Of a stretch of 64,000 bases of DNA, positions 35,151 to 46,082 are shown piece by piece (within the stretch, counting starts at the first letter, position 1; each line of letters opens with the position of its first letter). The translations under genes and the position numbers were made by a program. Origin of the DNA: Periplaneta americana (lineage: Eukaryota > Arthropoda > Insecta > Blattodea > Blattidae); contig NC_091130.1 in the NCBI RefSeq assembly GCF_040183065.1, forward strand, positions 129,123,914 to 129,187,913, in the 5' to 3' direction. The notes under the pieces were generated by a model that worked only from the letters and a program-made list of their open reading frames with translations, had not been told where the DNA came from and made no database searches.

Positions 35151-36734
35151 GATATAATGTAAATTTTTTTAACAGATTTACCATAATTTACCGTATTTAA
35201 AAAGGTTAATATAAAAACATTAATAAACCATGATATGAAAACATAAGTAATTACATCGTCATTTTGTGTGCCATTTTTAATTTGTTAGCAAAAACCTGAT
35301 TTCACTGATGAATTCACAATTTATAGTTCTTTAGGCATATGCATCATTAATGAACTTATTTTCACTATGTAACAAATTTCTGTCAACAGATTAGGCATCC
35401 TCATTCATATTGTCAGGGTAGTATGTTTACTTTGCAAATTATTTATTTATTAGTATGTTGATATCTATCTGTCGCAAGTGTGTGTGTACGTGACCAATGG
35501 CACCCAATGCAATTTGACTTTTCATGATAGAAATATTTTCTTTGTGATGTAATTACTGTCACTGTCGCTTGTGTATTTGAATTATTGCAGTTACAAAACA
35601 AACAATTTTAGTGGGGAGATGTGGTATTTTCGTCACTTGAACATGTATTGTTTCCAATAAATAACTAATGATTAATAAAATAAAATAAATAATAAATACC
35701 TTTAAAATATTAGCCACAGTACTCCATTGGCTTCTTTTGTCGCATTTGTTGTCAAAAGATGCACATACCCTATTTATACAAGGTTGCAATATTGTGTTGT
35801 GGCCATTTTCCCAATGGAGTAAGGATGGCTAACTTTATTTTTGAAAGAATGAAAAATATATGCAAATATTCAAGATTCTCTATAACAACAATTTAGATAC
35901 TGTCACCATTAATATTTTGAGTTACTTCGGTCTACTGATTTTTATTTCCTTTGCACTTAATTAGTAGAACATATAAGAAATAACTGAGCCTTTGAAGAAC
36001 AAGAGACTCGTCATTGTGCATTTCATGATGGTATGGTACATAAAAGTCCTTGTTGAGTCACTTGGACAAAGAACATGAGATGAGTTGACATACTTCACTT
36101 TTTCCAAGTGGCTAGATACTACAATAATTGTAATATGTGTAATAATTTCATATGATCAGTAATTTTGTGACATTCTTGCAATCATGTGAGAGCAAATAAC
36201 ACGAGTAAACAGTATGATGAAGATCAGTTGGAGACATCATAATGGTAAACGTTTAAGCTATGCATGTATTCTGTATTTATACATTTTGCTTTAATTTAGA
36301 ATTTACTTAACACCGCTTGCTTCTTCTGATTTGTATTGCTATTTTAAAATGATTAAATGTGCATTTGAGACAAACTGTATAAGCTGTGATATGATGTGAA
36401 AAGTTAATTTGGTACAATGTTACATACATGTGTGTGTGAATTATTACTAAATTACACTTTCTTTATGATAGTCTCGAAGCGCCCTCATTATTCATGACTA
36501 TTATTATTCTTAATTTATTTAAACAATAATAGTATGAATTCGAATTACAAGTCACTCATAATGAAAAAGTTACACGAGAAATAACATTTTAAACATGTGT
36601 AATATTATTTTTCGGGAAAAGACAGTTATTTATGCTTACCCATCTTACATCCATTATACTCATGCCCAAGTGCACAGATTTCTTGATCACATGTGCATGC
36701 ACAGTTGAATCATAATGTTGATATATAATTTTAG
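35151..36734. other. 3' flank of exon 5 and intron
   Basis: A candidate AATAAA lies at 35222-35227. Otherwise AT-rich with no recognised feature. Confidence 0.45.
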
Positions 36735-36897
36735 TGAGTAGTTCCTTTACACTATAGTTTAGCTATAATGTTAGTTTTGTGAATGTGAAAAATTGAATCA
36801 TGCAGGCCGAGTCAAAACTATGAGACTGACAATCCTGCCATCTCTTGGCACTACAGTCTTGTAAATAATCTTTCGTATAACTAGTGAATTATTTATT
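36735..36897. repeat. Left arm of a long inverted repeat (partner 41243-41410)
   Basis: CAGTCTTGTAAATAATCTTT and CGTATAACTAGTGAATTATT match the reverse complement of 41243-41320 (GATCTTTCGCGTAACTAGTG). A second block near 36820-36850 (GAGTCAAAA, GCCATCTCTTGGCACTACAG) matches two tandem sub-repeats in the right arm. The arms bound 4.3 kb of nested elements and may be the TIRs of an older transposon. Confidence 0.65.
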
Positions 36898-36898
36898 T

Positions 36899-37563
36899 AA
36901 GGAAATGGAGAAATCTTAAAGCAAGGAGATGCACTATCACCTTTACTTTTTAACTTGGCTCTAGAATATGCCATTAAGAAAGTTCAAGATAACAGAGAGG
37001 GTTTGGAATTGAACGGGTTACATCAGCTTTTAGTCTAGCAGATGACACGAATATGTTAACATAAAATCCACAAACGATTAGGGAAAACACGGAAATTTTA
37101 CTTGAAATCAGTAAAGTGGTAGGTTTGGAAGTAAATCCCAAAAAGAAAAAAATATATGATTATGTCTCGTGATCAGAATCTTGTACAAAATGGAAATATA
37201 AAAATTGGAAATTTATCCTTCAAAGATGTGGAAAAATTCAAATATCTTGGAGCAGCAGTAACAAATATAAATGACACCCGGGAGAAAATTAAATGGAGAA
37301 TAAATATGGGAAATGCCTATTATTATCCGGTTGAGAAGCTTTTGTCATCTAGTCTGCTGTTAAAAAATCTGAAAGTTAGAATTTATAAAACAGTTATATT
37401 ACCGGTTGTTCTGTATGGTTGTGAAACTTGGACTCTCACTTTGAGAGAGGAACAGAGATTAAGGGTGTTTGAGAATAATGTTGTTAGGAAAATATTTGGA
37501 GCTAAGAGGGATGAAGTTACAGGAGAATGAAGAAAGTGACACAATGCGGAACTGCACGCATTG
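36899..37563 (+). mobile_element. LINE reverse-transcriptase fragment
   Basis: It starts with [20 protein letters not shown] (RT motif with QGD..SPLLFN), then after a shift LADDTNML (the active-site xADD box), then an open frame 37156-37530 with FKYLGAAV, LKVRIYKTVILPVVLYGCET and WTLTLREEQRLRVFENNVVR. This is the RT C-terminal half of an RTE/Jockey-like LINE. It breaks off at NAELHALY, exactly where the fold-back mariner begins. Confidence 0.88.
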
Positions 37564-38155
37564 TACGAGGCGCATCCATAAAGTAACTTTCCCACTCGTC
37601 CCACAGCTAGCAAACCATATGTTGTGCGTAGTGACTGCATATACGTGATAGAGTAATGTCCTGGCATGGCACATGCGCTAACGGAACTTCCCGAGTGCTC
37701 TCAGTAGCTTCGTTGAATTGGTTGAAGATGGACGTTCCTATTCCAGCTCCCGCTGTGTGAAGTGCGGTCAGTGATAAAGATTTTGAATGCACAGGGCATA
37801 GTGCTGATTGAAATTGATCGCCAGCTGTCAGCTGGGCCTAATGTCATGAACAAGCAGATGGTGCGTTGCTCCACAAGTCGTCTGTGATGATGGTTGGCCT
37901 CCCACTGCGCTCCTTGTCATGCACATTTTGGCATCCTGCTGAAAATTGTCTACAGCAGCACTGCACCATCGGCTTGCCCATAGACCTGGCACAGCTGACG
38001 ATCTATTCCAATAGGTGCTATGCCCTATGCATTCAAAAACTTCATCACTGATCGCACTTCACACGAGGCGGGAGCTGGAATAGGAGTGTCCATCTTCAAC
38101 CAATGCAACAAAGCTACTGAGAGCACAAAATGTCCTCCATTACTTTCTGTACACA
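37562..38155. mobile_element. Palindromic mariner-like element interrupting the LINE
   Basis: The left end TACGAGGCGCATCCATAAAG has the same design as those at 6609 and 62340. Inverted arms match over TTGAAGATGGACGTTCCTAT (37724) and its partner ATAGGAGTGTCCATCTTCAA near 38079-38098. The + strand reads CEVRSVIKILNAQG and IEIDRQLS, then GPNVMNKQMVR, the N-terminal HTH of mariner transposases, here with a deletion. It sits where the LINE coding stops, so it is younger than that LINE. Confidence 0.75.
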
Positions 38156-38609
38156 TAGTTCAGCAATTTATGAAGTTCTGAGACACTTGCTCGAGCTCAT
38201 ACTCACTAACATTACATATAGCTGTGTGTAACATTTCTTCTTATCGAGAACGGAGCCTGTTTCTTGTCACATATAACTTTACAATGCTATGTTTTCAGTG
38301 GTTGTGTAGTGTTTGGAAAGTGCTGCCATGACTTGGGTATACACAATTCACAGACTTCTTCTTTAGTAGGTACTATCTTGCAACAAGTAAAATGTATTGC
38401 TGTACAATGTGTTTAATCATGTTTAAAAGTACGTATTTATCATTAGAGTTCAGACAGCTGACTGAGCATGGTGCAGCAACTATTAAGGAAAACCCTCCCA
38501 CACATTGTGTCCTAACCTTAATCTAAGTTGCTGGTATTCTTAGTCGCGAGATTCCTATGTAGCTATCATTGCGTTGAGTTTTTCTGGTCTCATGTATAGT
38601 GTCCCATTA
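38156..38609. other. Unassigned sequence inside the long inverted repeat
   Basis: No coding family recognised; probably the interior of the older element bounded by 36735-36897 and 41243-41410. Confidence 0.3.
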
Positions 38610-38967
38610 CTGCAACCAAATACTCTCTAACATTAATACTGGAAAGTTCACAATAAGAGAGGCGAATGACTCATCAGTGCTATCTAGCGGCAGGGAATGT
38701 TGACAGTGAGGATAACGTGACACATAGCGCGGTAAACTGTTTCTAACAAGAGTTTTGTACTTCAACACGTGGTGTAAGTCGTAAGGATTATTCTCTTGGT
38801 TGTTCCACAAAATGTCAGGGAAAAGTGGAATTGTTTGTTCTGTGTTCTTCTGTAAAGACTACGCTTGGCAAAAAAGATGCTAGATCGTTCTTCAGATTTC
38901 CGAAAGATACAGATAGGTGAGTGAGTAGTCATGTAAATACGAGTAGTCTATTACTTTTCTGCCACAG

Positions 38968-38980
38968 GATGATGATGATG

Positions 38981-39049
<69 letters not shown>
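38968..39049. repeat. (GAT)n/(ATT)n microsatellite
   Basis: A few GAT units followed by about 24 ATT units, in the first intron of the THAP element. Confidence 0.92.
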
Positions 39050-39051
<2 letters not shown>

Positions 39052-39255
39052 AGTAGAGGAGACAGTAGATAACTTGTTCTGTGACCTTATCATGTGTTGT
39101 GGCTATCACCAATGGGTATGGAGAAGGAAGATAATTAGTCTGAGATGAACTTTCGTGTCAGTAGATTCGTATAATTTTAATCATGAAACAAACTCTCTTT
39201 CAGTTAGCTCATTGTTTTCCCCACTCGCACGATTCACATGACAGGTCTCGTGTCC

Positions 39256-39288
39256 TCACCATCATCATCATCATCATCATCATCATCA

Positions 39289-39331
<43 letters not shown>
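39256..39331. repeat. (TCA)n then (TTA)n microsatellite
   Basis: About ten TCA units followed by about 14 TTA units, just before THAP exon 2. Confidence 0.92.
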
Positions 39332-39333
<2 letters not shown>

Positions 39334-41242
39334 TGTTATTTGTTTTTGTCTTATAGATGTGCCATATGGGTAAATAAATGTAAAAGACAGGACCTAGACG
39401 AAACGTTTAAAACTAGAGGAACAGAGTATCTGTACAAAAATCACAGAATATGTTCAGATCACGTTAGATTATCGGACTTCAATAACCCTAATTTGAAAAG
39501 TCAGGGGTAAGTAAAAATAAGGTGTAATTGGAAAAGTACCGAAGTTTCAAATGAGTCATAGACCTGTTAATTTTTAATATTTTTTTTTAATAACAGACTG
39601 AAGAGAACAGCTATTCCTTCACTGAATTTAACAGCTCCTTCTTCCGAAAATATGGGTCAAAATACGATGAAAGAACTGCGAAGGTCCCCAAAGAAACGCA
39701 TTAGACCTTCCATCGAGGAGGCGACAGGTTCTCCGATTCCAGACAGAAACGACGATAGTCCTCTACCAGGTACCTCATAATCAGATAGTACATTAGCAAT
39801 AACATGTTCTCTGTGCTAAGTGAATCAGTTATTAAACTGCATAAAACTACTTTACTTCCATCATACCAAACACAATTTCTTTATAGTTTCTCCATATAAA
39901 ATACTAAACGTCATGACTTTTTCAAACTAAATAGACGCATATTGTGATACGTAACATAAAAATACGAATTATTGATTTTGTGAAGAAAGTGTGTGAACTC
40001 ATGTTTTCTCATAAAAACTGATTCAGTTATTTATTCGCAAAATATTATTTACCTAGCCCTAAACTTTGAAGACGTTATTAATATTTCACTAAATTAAGTC
40101 CCTATTTATTTTTTAAGATGCAAGAAATCCTAAAAGGTCAAAGATGGCTCAAGATCTTCAGATAAAGACACTTTCTAAGAAATTGATTGCAGCTCAAAGG
40201 TTGGTATTTAAACACAAAAAAAATTATTTCATCTCTTCGGGCGGAAGTGAGAGCTCTGAAGACAACCAGTTCAAATACTGATTTAATCAAAATTGTTTCT
40301 AATGATGAATTCATTATGTCGCAAGTGCGCTTAAAAAGAAAGAAAAAAATGGGAAGGCGGTATTACAGATGTCTCCGATTTGGATGTAACTGTTGATGAC
40401 AAAAATGTACAGCATACAAATAAAGAAAACGTGTTGTAAGAAAATGCAAGGGCTTATGTGGCAGGTTGGGTGTGTAGCAGAATAAATCACGAAATTTGTC
40501 GAAGAAATTTATCTTGTAAAGAAAACCCCAACGATGACGTAACAACGCACATCGCAAATAAAAAATACTGTAAAGATTCAAAAATTGTTTTCCCTAATGA
40601 TGTTTCTCTAATGCTCAGCCAATTGTGTTCTGATTTTTCAAAGAAATTGATCATGTTATTTGTAAAACTAGAACTGGTGTAAAAAAAGAACTAGTTAAAA
40701 TGGTAGTGCTCCCTGTTAACATGTCCATTTGCAGTGACTGTGCCAATGTCTTCATTGATAAATATTTCAATGTGTTAATAAATTGTTACATCAAAAATAA
40801 AATTGAGAACCATACAGCTAAAAAACAAAACAAGCGATGTATGAAAGCTGCTAAAGTCATGCACAACTAAATTTCATCAAATTTGATAATATGAGAATTT
40901 ATCAATTCATTTCTATTCTAATAACTTTGTAATTTGTTATTAATTAAAAATGTTATGAACAAAGTGACTCTAAAGTATACTATTTATTGCTTTGCAGCTT
41001 ATTGAAATCAAATGCACACCTCTCCTCTTTTCTTCACGTAACCCAGCACAACGCACGGAGTGTGCGAACGTTTCAAGCCGCTAGATGGCAACACTGTTAC
41101 TTTTCGCCACCGCTTGCAATGCTAAACAGGAAAGCTTTCCAGTATTAATGTTAGAGAGTATTTGCTTCAACATGTTAGAACATAATGGTAGACATCTCTG
41201 AGCAATTGTTCGAAATTCAAGTAAGATTCTCTTCATTTCCGC

Positions 41243-41410
41243 GAATAAATAATTCACTAGTTACGCGAAAGATCATTTGCCATGCTGTAGTACCATGAGA
41301 TGGCTGGAACATTATCTGTGAGAGTTGATCTACTTGCGAGACTGTAGTACCGAGAGGTGGCATGAGTGTCATTTTGACTCTGTATTATATTATAATGTTA
41401 AATCTTGGAA
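41243..41410. repeat. Right arm of the long inverted repeat (partner 36735-36897)
   Basis: AATAATTCACTAGTTACGCG starts the match to the left arm in inverse orientation. Inside the arm, a CTGTAGTACC-centred unit (ATGAGATGGC / GAGAGGTGGC) is present twice in tandem, while the left arm has it once. The sequence CATTTTGACTC closes the match. Confidence 0.65.
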
Positions 41411-42847
41411 CTACCCATAAAATTACCAAACATTTCCGGGAGGGCTGAGTTATTTCTGAGATAGGTAAATGGGTATGAAAATATGAACAAAAATGAGTAG
41501 TTTATGACAATAAACATGTCTGCTACAGTAAAATCATATGGTACATAAGATGTAGATTGAAACTTGCGAAATAAATCTCACAATTTAGTGATAGTTTATT
41601 GCAGTAAGTATAAAAAATAAATTATGTAAGTTTATGACGAAATTGTATATGACATCTGAAATATATTTATCTCACTTAGTACTGTAGATGACTTGAAATT
41701 ATTTGTACCACTTAGTATAATTCTTAAATATAAAATTAAGATCAAGTAAATTGCTAAGATTGTCAGATATTTTCGTAATACATGTGTGTGGGAAGAGCTT
41801 TTAAATATTTTGGGCGTCATAATATGGAAAATCATTCTCATTGAACGTCACTGTGATTTCGCATTTTAACACTTAAGTTTTTGTTTCCTTTCAATTTACA
41901 ACTGTATAGATTTCTTTTGTTCCTTTCAGGCAAATGCAGGAATAAAATTATCATACATGCATTCGTCATTTTGTTCTTTGTTATCACAAACCACTAATTT
42001 GCACTAATTAGATTTTGTAGTTGCTAAACACCATTAAATAAACAGATAAATGATAATTTGTTTTGATAAGAAAAATTGTTATTTATTCCACTAGTTTCAT
42101 ACGATAATTCGATATCCATTCCTTGCGAAGATTTATTTTTACCAATGTGCATATAATTTTAATCCTAATAAAAAATTTGTTTTCCTTTACCTGTTGATAC
42201 CTTTTTTTTTTAATTAATTTTGTGTTCGTTTGAATGTTGATCATGAAATATTTTGTCATTGATAAAAAAAAACACACAAACAAATGAAAATGTATTTTAG
42301 ACATGCTTACTATGTTTGTGTGGGTGAATTTTGCTATTTAACAGTTATTTTTGTTCGAATAACGAAAGAGTGATTGTAATTTTGACTCTTAAGAAGAAAA
42401 TTAGAAGAAAATGATCATGGCATATATAATGCAATTCTTTCTATGTGGTTGTTCACTATGGTCGCACAGCATGCTTGGGAATAGCCTTGAAGAAAGAATC
42501 ATTCATGAGTTTCATGAAATTTAGATGAAGAGATAAGTTTTCATCATCAGGATTTGAATTTAAGATCTTTGAAATACATAGCTAATAATATGAATTTTTG
42601 GATTATATATTCCTAATGCAAAGAGATATCGTTAATTAAGACCTTCCTGGACTCTGCTAGTCAGTGTCTAATTTCACTTCTGTAAGGAGTAACTCATTAT
42701 TATCAACAATAGAATTACATGATCAAGAAATGACTAGTAAGCTTGTTTTCCGTCATCTCATGCAGAGACATGGCTGTTTTACATAGGGTAACAGTCGCTC
42801 TACAATATGGAATTATCTGGTTTTACTTTTCATTTAAAAATCTGTAC
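41411..42847. other. Intron, no recognised feature
   Basis: AT-rich; nothing supported. Confidence 0.4.
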
Positions 42848-42864
42848 ATCTTGATTACATAACT

Positions 42865-43116
42865 TTTAACACTGTATCGTCGACCTGGTTGGCGAGTTGG
42901 TATAGCGCTGGCCTTCTATGCCCAAGGTTGCGGGTTCGATCCCGGGCCAGGTCGATGGCATTTAAGTGTGCTTAAATGCGACAGGCTCATGTCAGTAGAT
43001 TTACTGGCATGTAAAAGAACTCCTGTGGGACAAAATTCCGGGACATCCGGCGATGCTGATATAACCTCTGCAGTTGCGAGCGTCGTTAAATAAAACATAA
43101 CATTTAACACTGTATC
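42865..43116 (+). mobile_element. tRNA-derived SINE with 14-bp TSD
   Basis: The insert 42879-43102 is flanked by TTTAACACTGTATC at 42865-42878 and 43103-43116. The head has GGCGAGTTGGTATAGCGC (A-box) and GGTTCGATCCC (B-box), and the first bases GTCGACCTGG pair poorly as a tRNA stem, so this is a SINE and not a gene. The tail is TAAATAAAACATAACA. A minus frame at 42916-43110 is an antisense by-product. Confidence 0.9.
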
Positions 43117-43157
43117 ACTTCGGAATATGTATAATAAGACTTTCTTGTGTTAAATTC

Positions 43158-43216
43158 TAACGTGGCTTGTTTACATGTTTCGACCTTTTATGGGCCATCC
43201 TCAGAACTGGTCTACA
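43158..43216 (-). ncRNA. Hammerhead ribozyme-like motif (copy C, left arm)
   Basis: On the minus strand: CTGAGGA, one extra base, GGCC pairing with GGTC via one wobble, GAAA, CATG as self-complementary stem III, then TA. GTT before the core pairs with AAC after the site. Confidence 0.62.
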
Positions 43217-43273
43217 TTACACCACACAAACACACCCTCACAGGAAACAAAACAAAACACGCCAAGACCAACA

Positions 43274-43330
43274 GCGACCAGTTTCTGAGGATGACCCATA
43301 AAAGGTCGAAACATGTAAACAAGGTACATT
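43274..43330 (+). ncRNA. Hammerhead ribozyme-like motif (copy C, right arm)
   Basis: CTGAGGA at 43285-43291, one extra base, GACC pairing with GGTC, GAAA at 43308-43311, CATG, TA. In stem I, GTT (shifted by one T here) pairs with AAC, and ACC pairs with GGT beyond a small internal loop, as expected for a hammerhead stem I. Confidence 0.65.
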
Positions 43331-43373
43331 AGAATTTAACACAAGAAAGTCTTATCATACATATTCCGAAGTA

Positions 43374-44152
43374 AAAATCTATCTATAGATTTAAACCCAT
43401 GAATCTCGAATTTAATGACAGACTTTCATTTTGATAATTACAGTCTTGTTAAATCAACTATGCTAATTTACTTATCATATTAATGATTTTAATGGAGAGC
43501 TCCCTTTACAAAATTGTTTTGTAGTAAAACACGACCATCTTAAAGAGTGAGTTATTTTTAATGAGTAGAAGTGCATAATGGCTGCCGAAAATTATTATAA
43601 AGAGTAAAATGTTGAGATTGCAGATATTTTCCATTTCTGTAATAAAGATGTAATTAAATTCAAAATTTCTTATCAGAGAGCAAAGTATGTTATTTTGATA
43701 TTTGTTATTTACAATATTGAAATTTAATATCCAGGAAATTATCTCCATTACACATGCATATACAGTACTTTATTTTTCTACAGTTTGTTGACGTTTTAAA
43801 TGTTGCATAATGAAATATTTTTGTAAACAGTTATTTAGGTGAAGTAATTTTTTTGGACGCAGTTTCATATCAACACTTAAATTACCTAACATATCTCTTT
43901 CTTTCTTTTTTGTTATATTAATTCTGAAGAGGGTGTATTTTCACCTGACTTATAATAAAAATAAAAAAAATTATATCTAACTTTGTATGTTTTCAACATT
44001 CCAGTTACTGGTAATGTATTGGTAACCCAATTTTGTGTAATATTTAAATGCTGAGAAGTATGATAAATGTAGTTATATAACATGAACTCTGATTCTATCA
44101 AAATAGATAATATTAGAGTAGGTCCTGACATATCTTAATGTTTCTGTTTCAG
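43374..44152. other. Intron ending in the acceptor of terminal exon 6
   Basis: AT-rich; the acceptor ATGTTTCTGTTTCAG ends at 44152. Confidence 0.5.
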
Positions 44153-44529
44153 AATGCATGAATAATGGAGGAACAAAACCTTGGTGTGGTTGGTCCATGA
44201 GGGCTGATGTTGTTGAGACAGGGTTTAATCCCTTTCAAGATCTTGTAGTTAATGCTGTTGAGCCAGTATCTGAGCCTATGATTGTATCACTTGAAAGCAT
44301 CAGCCCAAATACCAAAAGGGAGTTTTTTTGTGAACAGTGTGGAAGGTCTTATATGCGTAAAGGTTCCCTTCAACGTCATAAGCAGTGGGAATGTGGCAAG
44401 GAACCTACTTTTCAATGTCCGTTTTGTCCGCAACGTTGCAAGCGTAAAGGGCACCATATTCGTCATATTCGCAGGCGACACAGAAATATGCTTATTTTAA
44501 TGGATAGAAAAAAATCATCACAAAATTAA
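44153..44529 (+). CDS. lola: lola alternative terminal exon 6 (subfamily with exon 5)
   Basis: Two bases complete the split codon after CTGTTTCAG; 124 residues run to TAA. The leader CMNNGGTKPWCGWSM matches exon 5's WSGWSM; the rest of the leader is acidic and Val/Pro-rich and unlike exon 5. Finger 1 is C59, C62, H75, C80 (CEQCGRSYMRKGSLQRH) and finger 2 is C88, C91, H104, H109 (CPFCPQRCKRKGHHIRH), nearly residue for residue those of exon 5, so the two isoforms may bind similar DNA. The tail is RNMLILMDRKKSSQN. AATAAA at 44679 is a plausible poly(A) signal. Ordinary splicing into this exon would add it to the common BTB part. Confidence 0.9.
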
Positions 44530-45821
44530 GTGTATGGTATACCAGTGCACAGTATAGAATGGAGGTATGTAATTATTGGTTATTTGTGTATAATTGAATA
44601 GATTATCCACAATACTCTCGAGAAATTTTAATAGTGTTAATTTTTTTCACATTTAAACATGTTTTGCCTCTTGTATTTAATAAAGGATTCATTAGTTATT
44701 TGCCATATACATGGACTTCAGTTATTACAAGTCACAGAGAATATAACGTAGTTTTTCTGCATTTAATTTGTGTTAATATGCTCTCATAGTTTGCAAATGG
44801 AATTTAATCCTTTGTAAGTATCTCTTTGTAATACTCAATTGGTGTTTGATGATACTGGGGACTTTGGAAAGATTGTTGTGTTGACTTTGATAATGCGATT
44901 TGTACTTCTTTCTCTACATATCACATTTATATATTATTTTAAGGTAGACCTAATGACTGTTGTATTTTCACCAAGAAGGCTGAAATTTGTTGGTAGAAGG
45001 GAATTATTTATATCGTACTCCTTACCATATTCATTCAGACAATTAATACATTCTTTTTTAAAATAATTAATTTAATTTAATTTATGCTGTACCATATTGC
45101 ATGCTGCATGTCTATAAGATCATCCAGTGAATGCTACCGATACTGGGAAGCAAGAGGTCATATGGATTAATGGCAACTATGCCAAAATCCTGCCATTGGA
45201 AAAGTGGGGGGGGGATGTTGATGTATATAAAGTTCATTCAGGTCATTATCAGTATTCATGAACAAGACTTTTTTTTTAGTATGTTTATAATGAAAGTTGT
45301 GAATGGACATCGATTTTAATGAGAGATATCGTGTGTGGTATAAGTTTGGTTCATTTTATTTTAGTTTATTGCTTGAGGAATTTATTATTGATGGTGACTA
45401 CTCATCTGAATCTCTGTTGTTCTTTTTGATATGAGACTTTGACTGTTCTAGACTCAGTTTATATTAGCTGAAGTTTGTATTTCAATATATGATATTTGTC
45501 TTGTTTGTTGGTGATAAATTACTGTGTTTGAAACAGCACCACTGATCCTCACTAGGCAGGCATATAATTTGTTGTTGTTTGGAAACAGGTGTCATCCCAT
45601 TTTTTAATATATACTTGACATTTTAATATTTATTTATGGTTTAGTAACATTTTCAACATAAAAAACTATTGTAATTAATGTAAATTGTGAATAAAAATTT
45701 TCCATTTTTACATATTAATCCAAACAAAAATATGACATTCGTGCTTACTTAAATTAAAACATGCTTATTTCACAAAGCTTTTCTATATTATCGGTAGTAA
45801 GATAAATTTTCTAAAATAATA
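44530..45821. other. 3' flank of exon 6 and intron
   Basis: AATAAA at 44679-44684. A G-run (GTGGGGGGGGATG) lies near 45205. No gene or element recognised. Confidence 0.45.
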
Positions 45822-45827
45822 ATGATG

Positions 45828-45861
<34 letters not shown>

Positions 45862-45932
45862 ATACCTCCCCCTCTCCCTCTCTCCTCTGTCTCTGTTCCT
45901 CCTCCCCCCCTTCTCTCTCTCTCTCTCTCACA

Positions 45933-45967
<35 letters not shown>
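45822..45967. repeat. (AAT)n, (CT)n and (CA)n composite microsatellite
   Basis: AAT units at about 45828-45860, CT/CCT-rich tract 45868-45930, then about 18 CA units to 45967. Open frames here are the tract translated. Confidence 0.92.
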
Positions 45968-45970
<3 letters not shown>

Positions 45971-46082
45971 GACAGGAAGAAATTTTCGGATAGAGGTGTG
46001 TGGTATTTAGTGCAGCAGTGCATTTAACAAACATCAAGAGATATTTGTTGCTTGATATTTGAACTATGCTACTGCCCTCCAC

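Larger units (their letters stand above)
38812..40870 (+). pseudogene. THAP-type transposase, exons preserved, catalytic core missing
   Basis: Exon 1 (38812-38916) starts MSGKSGIVCSVFFCKDYAWQ; one base too many then shifts the frame before FFRFPKDTDR, and a GTGAGT donor follows. Exon 2 (39357-39508) reads CAIWVNKCKRQDLDETF to NHRICSDH; CSVFFC, CSDH and FRFPKD together make the C2CH THAP zinc-binding domain. Exon 3 (39597-39769) is a basic linker ending at a GTACCT donor. From 40118 come LSKKLIAAQ and a coiled-coil-like SLRAEVRALK, then AYVAGWVCSRI at about 40450, a motif of the C-terminal part of P/THAP9-like transposases, ending TAA at 40868-40870. The several hundred residues expected between coiled coil and C-terminus, including the catalytic acids, are absent. 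It would bind DNA at most. Confidence 0.8.
38617..41164 (+). mobile_element. THAP-domain (P-like) DNA transposon, internally deleted
   Basis: Perfect 30-bp TIRs: CAAATACTCTCTAACATTAA onward at 38617-38646 and its reverse complement at 41135-41164. The flanking 7-mers CTGCAAC and CTTCAAC differ at one base, so the target duplication is imperfect. The 2548-bp interior holds a multi-exon gene (see the pseudogene entry) whose catalytic middle is missing. Two (ATT)n-type arrays sit in its introns at 38968-39049 and 39256-39331. Confidence 0.85.
42848..43373. mobile_element. Palindromic hammerhead-bearing element, copy C, split by a SINE
   Basis: It begins ATCTTGATTACATAACTTTT, as found beside copy A at 16400, and continues into CGGAATATGTAT and a shortened version of copy A's palindrome (axis near 43237). 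Both arms keep complete hammerhead-like cores. The segment 42879-43102 is a SINE inserted into the left flank. Confidence 0.8.

Noticed and set aside
38607..38810. Minus-strand open frame of 67 codons across the THAP element's left TIR
   Set aside because: It crosses the transposon boundary and has no family features.
39238..39510. 90-residue Ser/Tyr-rich protein
   Set aside because: The N-terminal part is a (TCA)n/(TTA)n repeat; only the part from 39357 is real, as THAP exon 2.
42879..42955. Possible tRNA gene
   Set aside because: It is the head of a 224-bp insertion with a 14-bp target duplication, i.e. a SINE.
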